This document shows positions 31,720-40,475 of a DNA stretch of 64,000 nt, in pieces. Location of the stretch: positions 84,505-148,504 of the forward strand of contig SZOS01000003.1 of the NCBI GenBank assembly GCA_030263295.1. Reading direction: 5' to 3'. Origin of the DNA: Dokdonella_A sp014338185 (GTDB lineage Bacteria > Pseudomonadota > Gammaproteobacteria > Xanthomonadales > Rhodanobacteraceae). The notes below the pieces were generated by a model. The model did not search any database and was not told where the DNA came from. It worked only from the letters and a program-made list of their open reading frames with translations. The translations under genes were made by a program, and so were the position numbers. Each line of letters begins with the position of its first letter. Within the stretch, counting starts at the first letter, position 1.

Positions 31720-32925
31720 TCAGGCGGCCTCGCCCACGAGGCGGTAGCCCTTGAGGCGCGCGGAAAACTCCTGCAGCGCACGGATGCCGCTGGCCTCGGC
31801 CTCGTGGCACCAATCCCTGAGCGCTTCCAGCAGCGCGTCGCCGTTGCGGCCGTTGCGCTCGATGAGCGCAGCCAGCCGCGCGCGGAACTCGCACACCCGC
31901 TGCAGGCGCGGGCAGCCCTCGGTGAACGCACCCAGCCGCTCGCGCGAGGCCGCGTCGAGCCAGCGTCCGCCATTGCCGAGCGCGCGCCGCAGGCGGCGCG
32001 GCAGCGCCTTGAGGTTGGCGCCGGCGCTGGCCGCTTCCTCGCGCAGGGTCGGCGCGATCACGCCGTGGAAGTATTCGCTCATCACGCGGAAACGCTGCGC
32101 GAGCAGGGCGCGGGCGGTATCGGCATCGGGCAGGCCGACGTTGGCGCGGATGTCCAGCGCTGGCGCCACGCGCAGCACGCGCGCCAGTCCGAGCGCCGCG
32201 AGGCCGCGGATCACGATCCAGCCCAGGTCCACCTCGAAGCGGCGCAGCGCGAAGCGCGCCGAACCGGGGTAGGCATGGTGGTTGTTGTGCAGTTCCTCGC
32301 CGCCGATCCACAGGCCCCAGGGCGACAGGTTGGTCGAGGTGTCGGCGGTCTCGAAGTTGCGATAGCCCCACCAGTGGCCAAGCCCATTGACCACGCCGGC
32401 GGCCCACAGCGGGATCCAGGCCATCTGCACCGCCCAGATCGCGACACCGGCCACGCCGAACAGGGCCACGTCGAGCAGCAGCATGAGCGCCGGGCCCCAG
32501 CTCGCGCGCGGCGTGTACAGGTGGCGCTCGATCCAGTCGTCGGGAGTGCCGCGGCCGTAGCGTTCGATGTCCTCGCGGTGCGCGCTGGCCGCGCGGTACA
32601 GCTCGGCGCCGCGCCAGAACACCGTGCCGATGCCGTGCACCTGCGGGCTGTGGGGGTCGTCGGCGGTCTCGACCCGCGCGTGGTGCTTGCGGTGGATGGC
32701 CACCCATTCGCGCGTGACCATGCCGGTGCCCAGCCACGACCAGAAGCGCAATGCGTGGGCGACGAGCGGATGGAAATCCACCGAGCGATGGGTCTGGCTG
32801 CGGTGCAGGTACAGCGTGACCGCGAGGATCGTGAGCTGGGTGGTAACGAGCAGCCAGGCGAGCCAACTGCCCCACGAACCCTGGCTGAGGCCACGGGCGG
32901 CGAACGCGAGCAGGATATCGGACAT
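31720..32925 (-). CDS. Acyl-CoA / fatty acid desaturase (delta-9 type, membrane di-iron)
   Basis: A 401-residue membrane enzyme that introduces a double bond into fatty acyl chains, adjusting membrane fluidity. The three histidine boxes of the di-iron site are H41RSQTH46, H78RKHH82 and H213NNHH217, with two hydrophobic hairpins between them (about 22-40, 54-70 and 135-175). The C-terminal 130 residues are soluble and helical, longer than in the shortest bacterial desaturases, as in Pseudomonas DesA/DesB-like proteins. The ATG at 32923-32925 is set by the first hydrophobic segment. A TATAGT -10 lies 28 bases upstream. Divergent from the ABC operon. Confidence 0.93.
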   Translation of the reverse strand: MSDILLAFAARGLSQGSWGSWLAWLLVTTQLTILAVTLYLHRSQTHRSVDFHPLVAHALRFWSWLGTGMVTREWVAIHRKHHARVETADDPHSPQVHGIGTVFWRGAELYRAASAHREDIERYGRGTPDDWIERHLYTPRASWGPALMLLLDVALFGVAGVAIWAVQMAWIPLWAAGVVNGLGHWWGYRNFETADTSTNLSPWGLWIGGEELHNNHHAYPGSARFALRRFEVDLGWIVIRGLAALGLARVLRVAPALDIRANVGLPDADTARALLAQRFRVMSEYFHGVIAPTLREEAASAGANLKALPRRLRRALGNGGRWLDAASRERLGAFTEGCPRLQRVCEFRARLAALIERNGRNGDALLEALRDWCHEAEASGIRALQEFSARLKGYRLVGEAA

Positions 32926-32953
32926 GGTGCGGGCCAAGCGACGAGGGCAGGCC

Positions 32954-32959
32954 ACTATA
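32954..32959 (-). promoter_or_regulatory. Candidate -10 element of the desaturase gene
   Basis: TATAGT on the minus strand, 5 of 6 to consensus, ending 28 bases before the ATG. The -35 region is GC-rich and poor, so an activator or alternative sigma factor may help. Confidence 0.45.
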
Positions 32960-33022
32960 GCGCCAGCGCGCGCTTGCGCACGCTTGCAGGCATGGGCCAC
33001 TAGCTTCAACAATCGACCTTGC

Positions 33023-33952
33023 ATGGACGATACCGCCCCCGTACTCCAACTCGATCGCGTCGGTCGCCGCGCCGGCGCGCGCGTGCTCGTGCGCGAGCTG
33101 AGCCTGGCCGTCACGCGTGGCCACACGCTCGGCCTGCTCGGGGTCAACGGCGCGGGCAAGACCACGACCTTGCGCATGGCCTGCGGCGTGCTCGCGCCCA
33201 GTCACGGGCGCGTGCTGCTCGACGGCCAGGACCTGTACGAGCACCCGCACCTGGCGCGGCGCCGGATCGGCTACCTGCCTGAAACGCCGCCGCTGCATCC
33301 GGAACTGACCACGCGCGAATACCTGGCCTTCTGCGCGCGCCTGCACGGCGTGGCGCGCGGCGCGGTCGGCGCCGCGGTGGAGCGCGCGATCGAACGTTGC
33401 GCGCTGGGTGAAGTGGCACGACGCCTGCTGGGCGCGCTGTCCAAGGGCTTTCGCCAACGCGTGGGCGTGGCTCAGGCGATCGTGCACGAGCCCGCGCTCA
33501 TCGTGCTCGACGAACCCGCGGCCGGGCTCGACCCGGTGCAGGCGCTGAGGCTGCGTGAACTCGTGCGCGAACTCGGTCGTGCGCACGCGCTGATCGTGTC
33601 GACCCACGTGTTGCCCGACGTCGCCGCCTGCTGCGACAGCGTGGCGATCCTGCATCGCGGCGTGCTGCGTCATTGCGGGGCGGTCGCGGCGGCCGCGGAC
33701 GCGGGCTTCGAGGCGGTGTTCGCGCGCGCGGTCGAGGCCGCGCTGTGGCAGCGCCTGCCGATGGTGGCCGCGGCCACGCCACTCGATGTGCTGCGCTGGC
33801 GCGTGCACCTCAGGGCCGGCGCCGACAGCGCCGCGCTGGTCGCCGCGCTGGTGGCGGCGGGCGCGGCACCGGCCGAACTGCAGCGCGCCGCGCCGTCGCT
33901 GGAAACCACCTTCCTCGCGATCGCGGGCAGCGACGTGGCGGAGGCCGCATGA
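33023..33952 (+). CDS. ABC transporter ATP-binding protein, GldA-like
   Basis: A 309-residue ATPase subunit. Walker A GVNGAGKTTT (about 40-49), signature LSKGFRQRVG (about 138-147), Walker B LIVLDEPAAGLDP (about 158-170) and switch His in STHVL are all present. A C-terminal extension (about 215-309) is typical of the DrrA/CcmA/GldA exporters. The stop codon overlaps the ATG of the permease gene (ATGA). First gene of a four-gene operon that mirrors gldA-gldF-gldG of gliding bacteria, but in this lineage it is not known to serve gliding; substrate unknown. Confidence 0.92.
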   Translation: MDDTAPVLQLDRVGRRAGARVLVRELSLAVTRGHTLGLLGVNGAGKTTTLRMACGVLAPSHGRVLLDGQDLYEHPHLARRRIGYLPETPPLHPELTTREYLAFCARLHGVARGAVGAAVERAIERCALGEVARRLLGALSKGFRQRVGVAQAIVHEPALIVLDEPAAGLDPVQALRLRELVRELGRAHALIVSTHVLPDVAACCDSVAILHRGVLRHCGAVAAAADAGFEAVFARAVEAALWQRLPMVAAATPLDVLRWRVHLRAGADSAALVAALVAAGAAPAELQRAAPSLETTFLAIAGSDVAEAA

Positions 33953-34713
33953 GCGGCATCGGCCTGCTCGCGCGCCACGAGTGGCGGCGGCTCGCGGCGC
34001 AACCGTTCGCGTGGATCCTCGCCGCGGTGGTGCTCGCGCTCATGAGCTGGCAGTTCCTGCTCGCGCTGCAAGCCTATCTGGAGATCTCGCCGCGACTGGG
34101 CGGCCTCAAGGACGCACCGGGCGTGACCGACCTGGTCGCGGTGCCGCTGCTGCATTCGCTCGCCAACGTGCTCGCGTTCGTGGTGCCGCTGCTCACGATG
34201 CGCATGATCGCGGGCGAGCGCCGCGCCGGCACGCTGCCGCTGCTGCTGGCCAGCGGGCTGGGCAACGCCACGCTCGTGCTCGGCAAGTTCCTCGGCGCGC
34301 TCGGCTACGTGCTTGCGCTCATCGCGCTCATCGCGCTGTTGCCGCTCACGCTCGAACTCGGCACCACGCTCGACCTGGGCAAGCTCGCCGCCACGCTGCT
34401 CGGCCTGGCGGCCTACGCGGCGGCGCTGTGCGCAATCGGCATCGCCTGTTCGGCGTGGGCCGCGCAGCCCGCGCTCGCGGCCGCAGCGGCGATCGCGGTG
34501 ACCGGCCTGCTCAGTGTGGTCGATGCCGGCGCGCGCATGCAGGGCATCGGCAACGCCGGCATCAACTACCTCGCGTTGCCGACCCACCTGCAACCGTTCA
34601 CGCGCGGCATCGTGTCGAGTGTCGACCTGGTGTACTTCCTCATCCTCGCCACGGTCGCGCTCGCACTCGCGGCGCGGCGGCTCGACGACCTGCGCGCGAG
34701 CGCCGACCTGTGA
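33949..34713 (+). CDS. ABC transporter permease, GldF/ABC-2 type
   Basis: A 254-residue integral membrane protein with six hydrophobic segments (about 22-42, 62-84, 104-128, 140-165, 172-192 and 225-245). The cytoplasmic loop MRMIAGERRAGTLPLLLASG (about 84-103) is the coupling motif of ABC-2 permeases. It starts within the stop of the ATPase gene and its own stop overlaps the GTG of the next, so all are translated in a chain. It pairs with the ATPase and the GldG-like subunit. Confidence 0.9.
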   Translation: MSGIGLLARHEWRRLAAQPFAWILAAVVLALMSWQFLLALQAYLEISPRLGGLKDAPGVTDLVAVPLLHSLANVLAFVVPLLTMRMIAGERRAGTLPLLLASGLGNATLVLGKFLGALGYVLALIALIALLPLTLELGTTLDLGKLAATLLGLAAYAAALCAIGIACSAWAAQPALAAAAAIAVTGLLSVVDAGARMQGIGNAGINYLALPTHLQPFTRGIVSSVDLVYFLILATVALALAARRLDDLRASADL

Positions 34714-36074
34714 AGCAGCGCCTGGCCTATGCGGTGTTCATGCTGCTGCTGCTGGTCGCGGCCACGCTCGCCGCGTTCCTGAGCACGCGGTATCGCCTCG
34801 AGCGCGACTGGAGCCACGCGCGGTCGGCAAGCCTGGCACCGGCGACGCTCACGCTGCTGGCCAGGCTCGACGGTCCGGTCGAGGTGGTGGCCTATGCGCG
34901 CAGCCAGGGCGGCCTGCGCGAGGTGATCGCCAACTTCGTCGGCCGCTACCAGCGCGCCAAGCCCGACCTCGCGCTGCGCTTCGTCGATCCCGACGCCGAT
35001 CCCGCGGCGATGCGCGAGGCCGGCATTTCGCTCGATGGCGAGCTGGAGCTGCGGTACCGCGGCCGCAGCGAGCGGCTCAAGGTGCTCGGCGAGAGCGAGT
35101 TTTCCAGCGCGCTGCTGCGCCTGTCGCGCAGCGGCCAGCGCATCGTCGCGTTCCTCGAAGGCGAGGGCGAGCGGGCGCCGCTGGGCCAGGCCAATGCCGA
35201 CCTGGGCCGGTTCGTGGGCACGCTCGCCGCGCGCGGCGTGCATGCGGTGGCGCTGCCGCTCGCGAGCACGGGCAAGGTGCCCGACAACACCGATCTCGTG
35301 GTGATCGCCAACCCCAAGGTTGCGCTGGCTCCGGCGCTGGCTGCGGCGCTGGATGCGTATGTGGACCGCGGTGGCGCGCTGCTGTGGCTCATCGAGCCGG
35401 ACGAGCCCGCACTGGCCGCCGGCGGCGGGCTCGACCGCCTTGCCGCCACGCTCGGCGTGCGCGTGCTGCCGGGCAGCGTGGTCGATGCGGGCGGACAGGC
35501 GTTCGGCCTGTCCGATCCGAGCTTCATCGCGCTGACGGACTACCCGCCACACGCGATCACCGCGGGACTGGACCTCACCACGCTGCTGCCGCAGGCGGCC
35601 GCGCTCGCGCAGGTCAGCGGCGCGCGCTTTGCGTTCGCGCCGCTTTTGCGCAGCGGCCAGCGGTCATGGAACGAGACCGGCCACATTCCCAAGGCGGGCG
35701 AGGAAGCGGCCACGATCCGCCAGGACGGTGCCGCGGGCGAGCTCCCCGGTCCGCTCGATCTCGGCTTCGCGCTCACGCGGGTATCGCCGCAGCCGGGCAA
35801 GCGCGAGCAGCGCATCGTGGTGCTCGGCGATGGCGACTTCCTGTCCAACAGTTTCCTCGGCAATGGCGGCAATCGCGAACTGGGCCAGCGCGTGTTCGAC
35901 TGGCTGCTCGGTGACGATGCCCAGGTCAGCGTGCCCGACCGCAGCGCGCCCGACCGCGCGCTCGCATTGTCGCAGCCTGCGCTCACCGCGCTGGCGCTGG
36001 TGTTCCTGCTCGGCCTGCCGCTGCTGCTGGTGTTGCTGGGCCTGGTCATCGCCTGGCGGCGGCGGCGCCAATGA
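34710..36074 (+). CDS. GldG-like ABC-associated membrane protein
   Basis: A 454-residue protein with one N-terminal membrane helix (about 5-25), a large periplasmic part and a C-terminal helix (about 424-448) before RRRRQ. The periplasmic part has the GldG pattern: RDWSHARSASLAPATLTLLARLDGPVEVVAY at the start, FLEGEGERAPLG, and a DGDFLSNSFLGNGGNRELGQRVFDWLLGDD end (IFT52/GldG-like domain). Translation starts at a GTG (34710) overlapping the permease stop (GTGA). Such proteins accompany GldA/GldF; in other bacteria the trio is linked to surface polymers or protein secretion, but here the role is unknown. Confidence 0.88.
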   Translation: MKQRLAYAVFMLLLLVAATLAAFLSTRYRLERDWSHARSASLAPATLTLLARLDGPVEVVAYARSQGGLREVIANFVGRYQRAKPDLALRFVDPDADPAAMREAGISLDGELELRYRGRSERLKVLGESEFSSALLRLSRSGQRIVAFLEGEGERAPLGQANADLGRFVGTLAARGVHAVALPLASTGKVPDNTDLVVIANPKVALAPALAAALDAYVDRGGALLWLIEPDEPALAAGGGLDRLAATLGVRVLPGSVVDAGGQAFGLSDPSFIALTDYPPHAITAGLDLTTLLPQAAALAQVSGARFAFAPLLRSGQRSWNETGHIPKAGEEAATIRQDGAAGELPGPLDLGFALTRVSPQPGKREQRIVVLGDGDFLSNSFLGNGGNRELGQRVFDWLLGDDAQVSVPDRSAPDRALALSQPALTALALVFLLGLPLLLVLLGLVIAWRRRRQ

Positions 36075-36595
36075 CCATGCGCCGGCGCCAGCGTGCCCAG
36101 TGGATCCTGATGGTGCTGTGCGGCGTCCTGGGTGCGGGCGTGTACCTGCAACTGCGCCATGAGCGCGCCGCCGCCCACGTGCCGCTCACCGCGCTCGACC
36201 CCGCGACCGCGCGCAGCCTGTACATCGAATGTCGCGGCTGCGGCACACGCCGGTTCGAGCGCATCGACGGCCATTGGCAGATGCGCGTGCCGCGCGATGC
36301 GCGCGCCGACGAGGCCGCGGTCGCGCGCCTGCTCGCGATCGCGACCGCGCCGGTGCTGCGCCGCTACCCGGCCGGTGCGCTCGATCCGGCGCGGATCGGC
36401 CTGCAGCCGCCGCAGGCCGTGCTGCGCGTGGATGCGCTGGAGCTGCGCTTTGGCGGCACCGATGCGATCGACGGCGACCGCTACGTCGACACCGGCGCTG
36501 CGATCGTGCTCGTGCCCGAGCAATACACCGCGCTGCTGTTCGAGCCGGCCGAGCGCGAGATCGCGCGCGCGGCCGAGTCGGCTGCGACGCGCTGA
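36071..36595 (+). CDS. Membrane-anchored protein of unknown function, DUF4340-like position
   Basis: A 174-residue protein with an N-terminal signal-anchor helix (about 11-28) and a small soluble domain. It starts within the stop of the GldG-like gene (ATGA), so it belongs to the same translational chain. Its sequence LYIECRGCGTRRFERIDGHWQMRVP has the alternating strand pattern of DUF4340 proteins, which often close GldG operons, but is much shorter than they are. Cys54 and Cys57 (CRGC) could form a redox or metal site. Function not known. Confidence 0.75.
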   Translation: MTMRRRQRAQWILMVLCGVLGAGVYLQLRHERAAAHVPLTALDPATARSLYIECRGCGTRRFERIDGHWQMRVPRDARADEAAVARLLAIATAPVLRRYPAGALDPARIGLQPPQAVLRVDALELRFGGTDAIDGDRYVDTGAAIVLVPEQYTALLFEPAEREIARAAESAATR

Positions 36596-36620
36596 ACACC
36601 CGCCCATCCCGGAGCCCGCC

Positions 36621-36998
36621 ATGGTCACAAGCCCCAACGCCAATCCCGGTCGCGGCAGCGTCACCCTGCTCAACGACGCGCTGGTCACCACCGCGTTCGA
36701 ACTGCCCGGCTACCGCATCGTGCGCAACGTGGGTGTGGTCCGCGGCATCACGGTGCGCTCGCGCTCGATCGTCGGCAACTTCTTCGGCGCGCTGCAGAGC
36801 CTGTTCGGCGGCAACATCACCATCTACACCGAACTGTGCGAGCAGGCACGTGCCGAAACCTATCGCGACATGGTCATGCACGCGCGCCAGCGCAGCGCCA
36901 ACGCGATCATCGGCGTGCGCTATGACGCGACCGAGATCATGACCGGCCTCACCGAAGTGATCTGCTACGGCACCGCGGTGGTGGTCGAGCCGCAGTGA
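36621..36998 (+). CDS. YbjQ family (DUF74) putative heavy-metal-binding protein
   Basis: A 125-residue protein of the UPF0145/YbjQ family, small beta-alpha proteins that assemble as pentamers; a metal-binding role has been suggested but not shown. The family pattern is clear: TTAFELPGYRIVRNVGVVRGITVRSRS, then EQARAETYRDMVMHARQRSANAIIGVRYD and a final VICYGTAVVVE. GGAG lies 7 bases before the ATG. It follows the ABC operon after 25 bases and precedes mutM; no functional link is evident. Confidence 0.92.
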   Translation: MVTSPNANPGRGSVTLLNDALVTTAFELPGYRIVRNVGVVRGITVRSRSIVGNFFGALQSLFGGNITIYTELCEQARAETYRDMVMHARQRSANAIIGVRYDATEIMTGLTEVICYGTAVVVEPQ

Positions 36999-37042
36999 GC
37001 CGCTGCGCCGGCGTGGCGCGGCGAGCCTGAACGAGACCGGTC

Positions 37043-37855
37043 ATGCCCGAATTGCCCGAAGTCGAAACCACGCGCCGTGGCCTGCTGCCGCACCTGGTCG
37101 GGCGCCGCGTGCGCGCGGTGGTGGTGCGCCAGCCGCAGCTGCGCTGGCCGATCGCGGCCGAACTCGTCGCGCAACTGCCGGGCCAACGCATCGAGGCCGT
37201 GGAGCGACGCGCCAAGTACCTGCTGGTGCACACGCGCGTCGGCAGCGCGCTGCTGCACCTGGGCATGTCGGGTTCGCTGCGCATCGTGCCCGAACGCACG
37301 CCGCCGGGGCCGCACGACCATGTCGACTGGCGGCTCGACGATCGCCACCTGTTGCGCCTGACCGATCCGCGCCGCTTCGGCTGCGAACTGTGGCAGTTGC
37401 CCGGCACGCTGCATCCGCTGCTGCGCCGGCTCGGTCCCGAGCCGCTCGGCGATGGCTTCGACGGCGATCATCTGTGGCAGCGCGCGCGTGGCCGCGGTGC
37501 CGCGGTCAAGACCTTCATCATGGACCAGTCGGTGGTGGTCGGCGTCGGCAACATCTACGCCAGCGAGGCACTGTTCGAGGCCGGCATCGATCCGCGTCGC
37601 GCCGCGGGCCGTGTCGCGCGCGAGCGCTACCGGCGCCTTGCCCAGACGATCAGGCGGGTGCTGGCGCGGGCGATCGAGCGCGGCGGCACCACGCTGCGCG
37701 ATTTCATCGCGCCGGACGGCGCACGCGGCTACTTCGAGCAGGAACTGGCGGTGTATGGCCGCGCCGGCGAGCCGTGCCGCGCGTGTGGCACCGCGATCGC
37801 GCAGGCGGTGCTGGGGCAGCGCGCGACGTACTGGTGTCCGCGCTGCCAACGCTAG
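37043..37855 (+). CDS. mutM: Formamidopyrimidine-DNA glycosylase
   Basis: A 270-residue bifunctional glycosylase/AP lyase that removes 8-oxoguanine and ring-opened purines. After Met removal, the N-terminal Pro2 is the Schiff-base nucleophile in PELPEVET, with Glu3. The conserved Lys58 lies in RRAKYLL. The H2TH region contains MDQSVVVGVGNIYASEALF, and the C-terminal zinc finger has CRACGTAIAQ...YWCPRC with four cysteines. Length and start are canonical. Confidence 0.98.
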   Translation: MPELPEVETTRRGLLPHLVGRRVRAVVVRQPQLRWPIAAELVAQLPGQRIEAVERRAKYLLVHTRVGSALLHLGMSGSLRIVPERTPPGPHDHVDWRLDDRHLLRLTDPRRFGCELWQLPGTLHPLLRRLGPEPLGDGFDGDHLWQRARGRGAAVKTFIMDQSVVVGVGNIYASEALFEAGIDPRRAAGRVARERYRRLAQTIRRVLARAIERGGTTLRDFIAPDGARGYFEQELAVYGRAGEPCRACGTAIAQAVLGQRATYWCPRCQR

Positions 37856-37916
37856 GTCGTGCCGGTGCGGGTGCGGATGCGGGGCAGGCGCGGACGCGTC
37901 CGCCCCGCGCGTCGGG

Positions 37917-38807
37917 TCAGTGCCGCGGTGGATCGGGCACGAACGAGTTGGGGAACGGCTGCGGTTCACGCGGCGGCCGCGGCGGCCGCGGGATGATGCC
38001 GCGCGCGACCAGATTGGCATGGCTGTCGTACCAGATCGCCAGCACCTCGGCCGGGCGTCGCGTCGCGCGTTCGAACGTGGTCTGATCCACATGCGAGTAC
38101 TCGCGCGCGCCATGACCGGTACCCAGCTTCTCGGTCGGTCGCGGCGCGGGTACGCGCGTCATCGCACTGGGTGCCGCTGTCTGTGCCTGTTCGAGCTCCG
38201 CACTCGTGTCACGGGCCGCGCTTGGCGCTGCGGCCCCGGCTGCCGACGGCGCAGGTGGCGCAGGTGGCGCAGGTGGCGCAGGTGGCGCGGCCGCGGCCAT
38301 GCCGAGGTCATCGGGCGCAGGTGCTTCCTGCCTGGCCGCGACGTCGGGCACGTGCTTGGGCGGCATGATGCGCCGCTCCTGGAACACCGCGACGCCGATC
38401 ACGCCCACGTTCGCGGGCCGGCCCGTGCGGCTCGCATAGCTGTCGGGCAGCGTGGTGAAGTTGAACTGGGCGATTTCGTCGAGGTTCTTGCGCCAGCCGT
38501 TGATCTCGGCCGACTCCCACGGGTCGAGCACGTAGCCGGTCTGACTGGTGTCGGCGCTCTCGCCGCTGACCGCGTTGACGCCATCGACGCTGAGCACCGC
38601 GAGCACGCGCGCGCCGGTGCGGTTGACCAGTCGCACCGCGTAGCGGTGGCCGGGCGTGCCCGCGACGTAGAGCTTGCCGCCCGCGCTGTAGGTGGGCAGC
38701 GTCTGGCCGTTGTCGCGGTCGATGACGCTCAGGTCGAGCAGACTGCCGGCATGGGCCGGCATGGCGCTGGCCAGGGCCAGCAGGGCGGTGCAAAGCAGGC
38801 TGCGCAT
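37917..38807 (-). CDS. Exported proline-rich protein of unknown function
   Basis: A 296-residue protein with a Sec signal peptide (1-20, ending PAHAG). The N-terminal half is a compact domain (about 21-160): LLDLSVIDRDNGQTLPTYSAGGKLYVAGTPGHRYAVRLVNRTGARVLAVLSVDGVNAVSG with YVLDPWESAEINGWRK. This looks like the envelope proteins annotated as having a beta-sandwich over DUF-type regions. A linker of APP repeats (encoded by a perfect 9-base tandem repeat), an Ala-rich segment and a C-terminal Arg/Pro tail (IIPRPPRPPREPQPFP) follow. GGAG precedes the ATG. No function can be assigned; divergent from trpS. Confidence 0.78.
   Translation of the reverse strand: MRSLLCTALLALASAMPAHAGSLLDLSVIDRDNGQTLPTYSAGGKLYVAGTPGHRYAVRLVNRTGARVLAVLSVDGVNAVSGESADTSQTGYVLDPWESAEINGWRKNLDEIAQFNFTTLPDSYASRTGRPANVGVIGVAVFQERRIMPPKHVPDVAARQEAPAPDDLGMAAAAPPAPPAPPAPPAPSAAGAAAPSAARDTSAELEQAQTAAPSAMTRVPAPRPTEKLGTGHGAREYSHVDQTTFERATRRPAEVLAIWYDSHANLVARGIIPRPPRPPREPQPFPNSFVPDPPRH
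38251..38286. repeat. Four tandem copies of a 9-base unit
   Basis: GCAGGTGGC is repeated four times without a mismatch inside the proline-rich exported protein gene; on its coding strand it encodes a run of Ala-Pro-Pro units. Because the unit is a multiple of three, copy-number slippage would lengthen or shorten the linker without a frameshift. Confidence 0.9.
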
Positions 38808-39076
38808 CGGTGTTCTCCGGTCGGGTGGTACCTGCAACGCGGCGGTGCGTGGAACGGGGTTGGGCGGTCGCCGCGCCGATTGTGGCGCCGCGACGCGCTG
38901 CGTACCATTGCCCGGGTCGAGACGCGGCGCATGGCAGCGGACAGGCCCTCGCCACGCGCTGCGAGGGCGTCGCCCGCAAGCCACCCGCGCGGGCGACCCG
39001 GCCGCGGCGGCCGGTCCGACCCCGCACCCAGCCGCGACCGCGCCCCCTGACACCACTCCCAGCGCCTCCAGACTCC

Positions 39077-40420
39077 ATGCACCCAGCACGTCGCATCCTC
39101 ACCGGCATCACCACCTCGGGCACGCCGCACCTGGGCAACTACGTGGGCGCGATCCGGCCCGCGATCGCGGCAAGCCGGCGCGCCGATGCCGAGTCGTTCT
39201 ACTTCCTTGCCGACTACCATGCGCTCATCAAATGCGGCGATCCCGCACGCGTGCAGCGTTCGACGCTGGAGATCGCGGCGAGCTGGCTCGCCTGCGGCCT
39301 GGACCCGGACAAGGTGTTCTTCTATCGCCAGTCCGACATCCCCGAGATCCCCGAGCTGACCTGGCTGCTCACCTGCGTGACGGCCAAGGGTCTGCTCAAC
39401 CGCGCCCACGCCTACAAGGCCGCGGTCGACGCCAACATCGCGGGCGGCGAGGACGCGGACACGGGCGTGACGGCCGGCCTGTACATGTATCCGGTGCTGA
39501 TGGCCGCCGACATCCTCATCTTCAACGCGCATGAGGTGCCGGTCGGCCGCGACCAGATCCAGCACATCGAGATGGCGCGCGACATCGGCCAGCGCTTCAA
39601 CCACCTCTATGGCAGCGAGCTGTTCACCTTGCCCGAGGCGCGCATCGAGGAGAACGTGGCCACCTTGCCCGGCACCGACGGGCGCAAGATGTCCAAGAGC
39701 TACGACAACACGATCCCGCTGTGGCTGCCCGCGGCCGAACTGCGCAAGGCGATCCTCGGCATCGTGACCGACTCGCGCGCGCCGGGCGAGCCCAAGGATC
39801 CCGACACCTCCAACATCTTCGCGCTGCACCAGGCCTTCGCCACACCCGCGCAGTCGGCGGCGATGCGCGCGGCGTTCGCCGCGGGCATCGGTTGGGGTGA
39901 GGCCAAGCAGCAGCTGTTCGAGCTCATCGACAGCGAGCTCGCGCCGCTGCGCGCTCGCTACGAGGCGCTCATCGCCGATCCCGCGCAGCTGGAGCAGCTG
40001 CTGCATGCGGGCGCGGCCCGCGCGCGTGGCCGCAGTGCGCCGTTCATGCTGCGCCTGCGCCATGCCGCGGGCATCCGTCGCCTAACCGACGTGCCGGCAC
40101 GCGCGCGACCGGCTGCGGCGGCCACGGTGGCGTTGCCGCAGCTCAAGAGCTACCGCGAACGTGACGGCTTGTTCTACTTCAAGCTCGAGGACACCGCCGG
40201 CGCGATGTTGCTGCACAGCCGCGGCTTCGATGCGCCGCGCGAGGCCGGCCAGCTCAGCGCCGCGCTGGTCGAGGCGGGTGACGACCTGGTTGCGCTCAAG
40301 CGACTGCTGCTCGAGTGCGTGCCCGCGAACGAGCTGGCGGTACCGATCGAGGCGGTGGCGGCGGCACTGGCGGTGCTCAAGGCCGACAAGCTCGCGCGGG
40401 CCCAGGCCAAGGCGCACTGA
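39077..40420 (+). CDS. trpS: Tryptophan-tRNA ligase with C-terminal extension
   Basis: A 447-residue class I aminoacyl-tRNA synthetase. The HIGH-like motif is in TSGTPHLGNYVGA (about 13-25) and the KMSKS loop in GRKMSKSYDN (about 206-215). Tryptophan-specificity residues around LYMYPVLMAADILIF (about 135-149) are present. The catalytic and anticodon parts end near residue 338, the size of E. coli TrpS. A further ~110 residues follow: a linker, then DGLFYFKLEDTAGAMLLHSRGFDAPREAGQ, which has the strand-turn-strand-helix pattern of the YegP/DUF1508 domain, and a helical end. A TrpS extension is known in Xanthomonadales; its role is not. The ATG at 39077 begins at the usual position. Confidence 0.96.
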   Translation: MHPARRILTGITTSGTPHLGNYVGAIRPAIAASRRADAESFYFLADYHALIKCGDPARVQRSTLEIAASWLACGLDPDKVFFYRQSDIPEIPELTWLLTCVTAKGLLNRAHAYKAAVDANIAGGEDADTGVTAGLYMYPVLMAADILIFNAHEVPVGRDQIQHIEMARDIGQRFNHLYGSELFTLPEARIEENVATLPGTDGRKMSKSYDNTIPLWLPAAELRKAILGIVTDSRAPGEPKDPDTSNIFALHQAFATPAQSAAMRAAFAAGIGWGEAKQQLFELIDSELAPLRARYEALIADPAQLEQLLHAGAARARGRSAPFMLRLRHAAGIRRLTDVPARARPAAAATVALPQLKSYRERDGLFYFKLEDTAGAMLLHSRGFDAPREAGQLSAALVEAGDDLVALKRLLLECVPANELAVPIEAVAAALAVLKADKLARAQAKAH

Positions 40421-40475
40421 ATGCCCGCGCCGGTGTAAGCTGGCGCGGCCCTGACATCCGCGCCTGCCCACGTTC

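Noticed and set aside
38251..38286. Repeat tested as a CRISPR array
   Set aside because: Units are contiguous without spacers and encode a proline linker.
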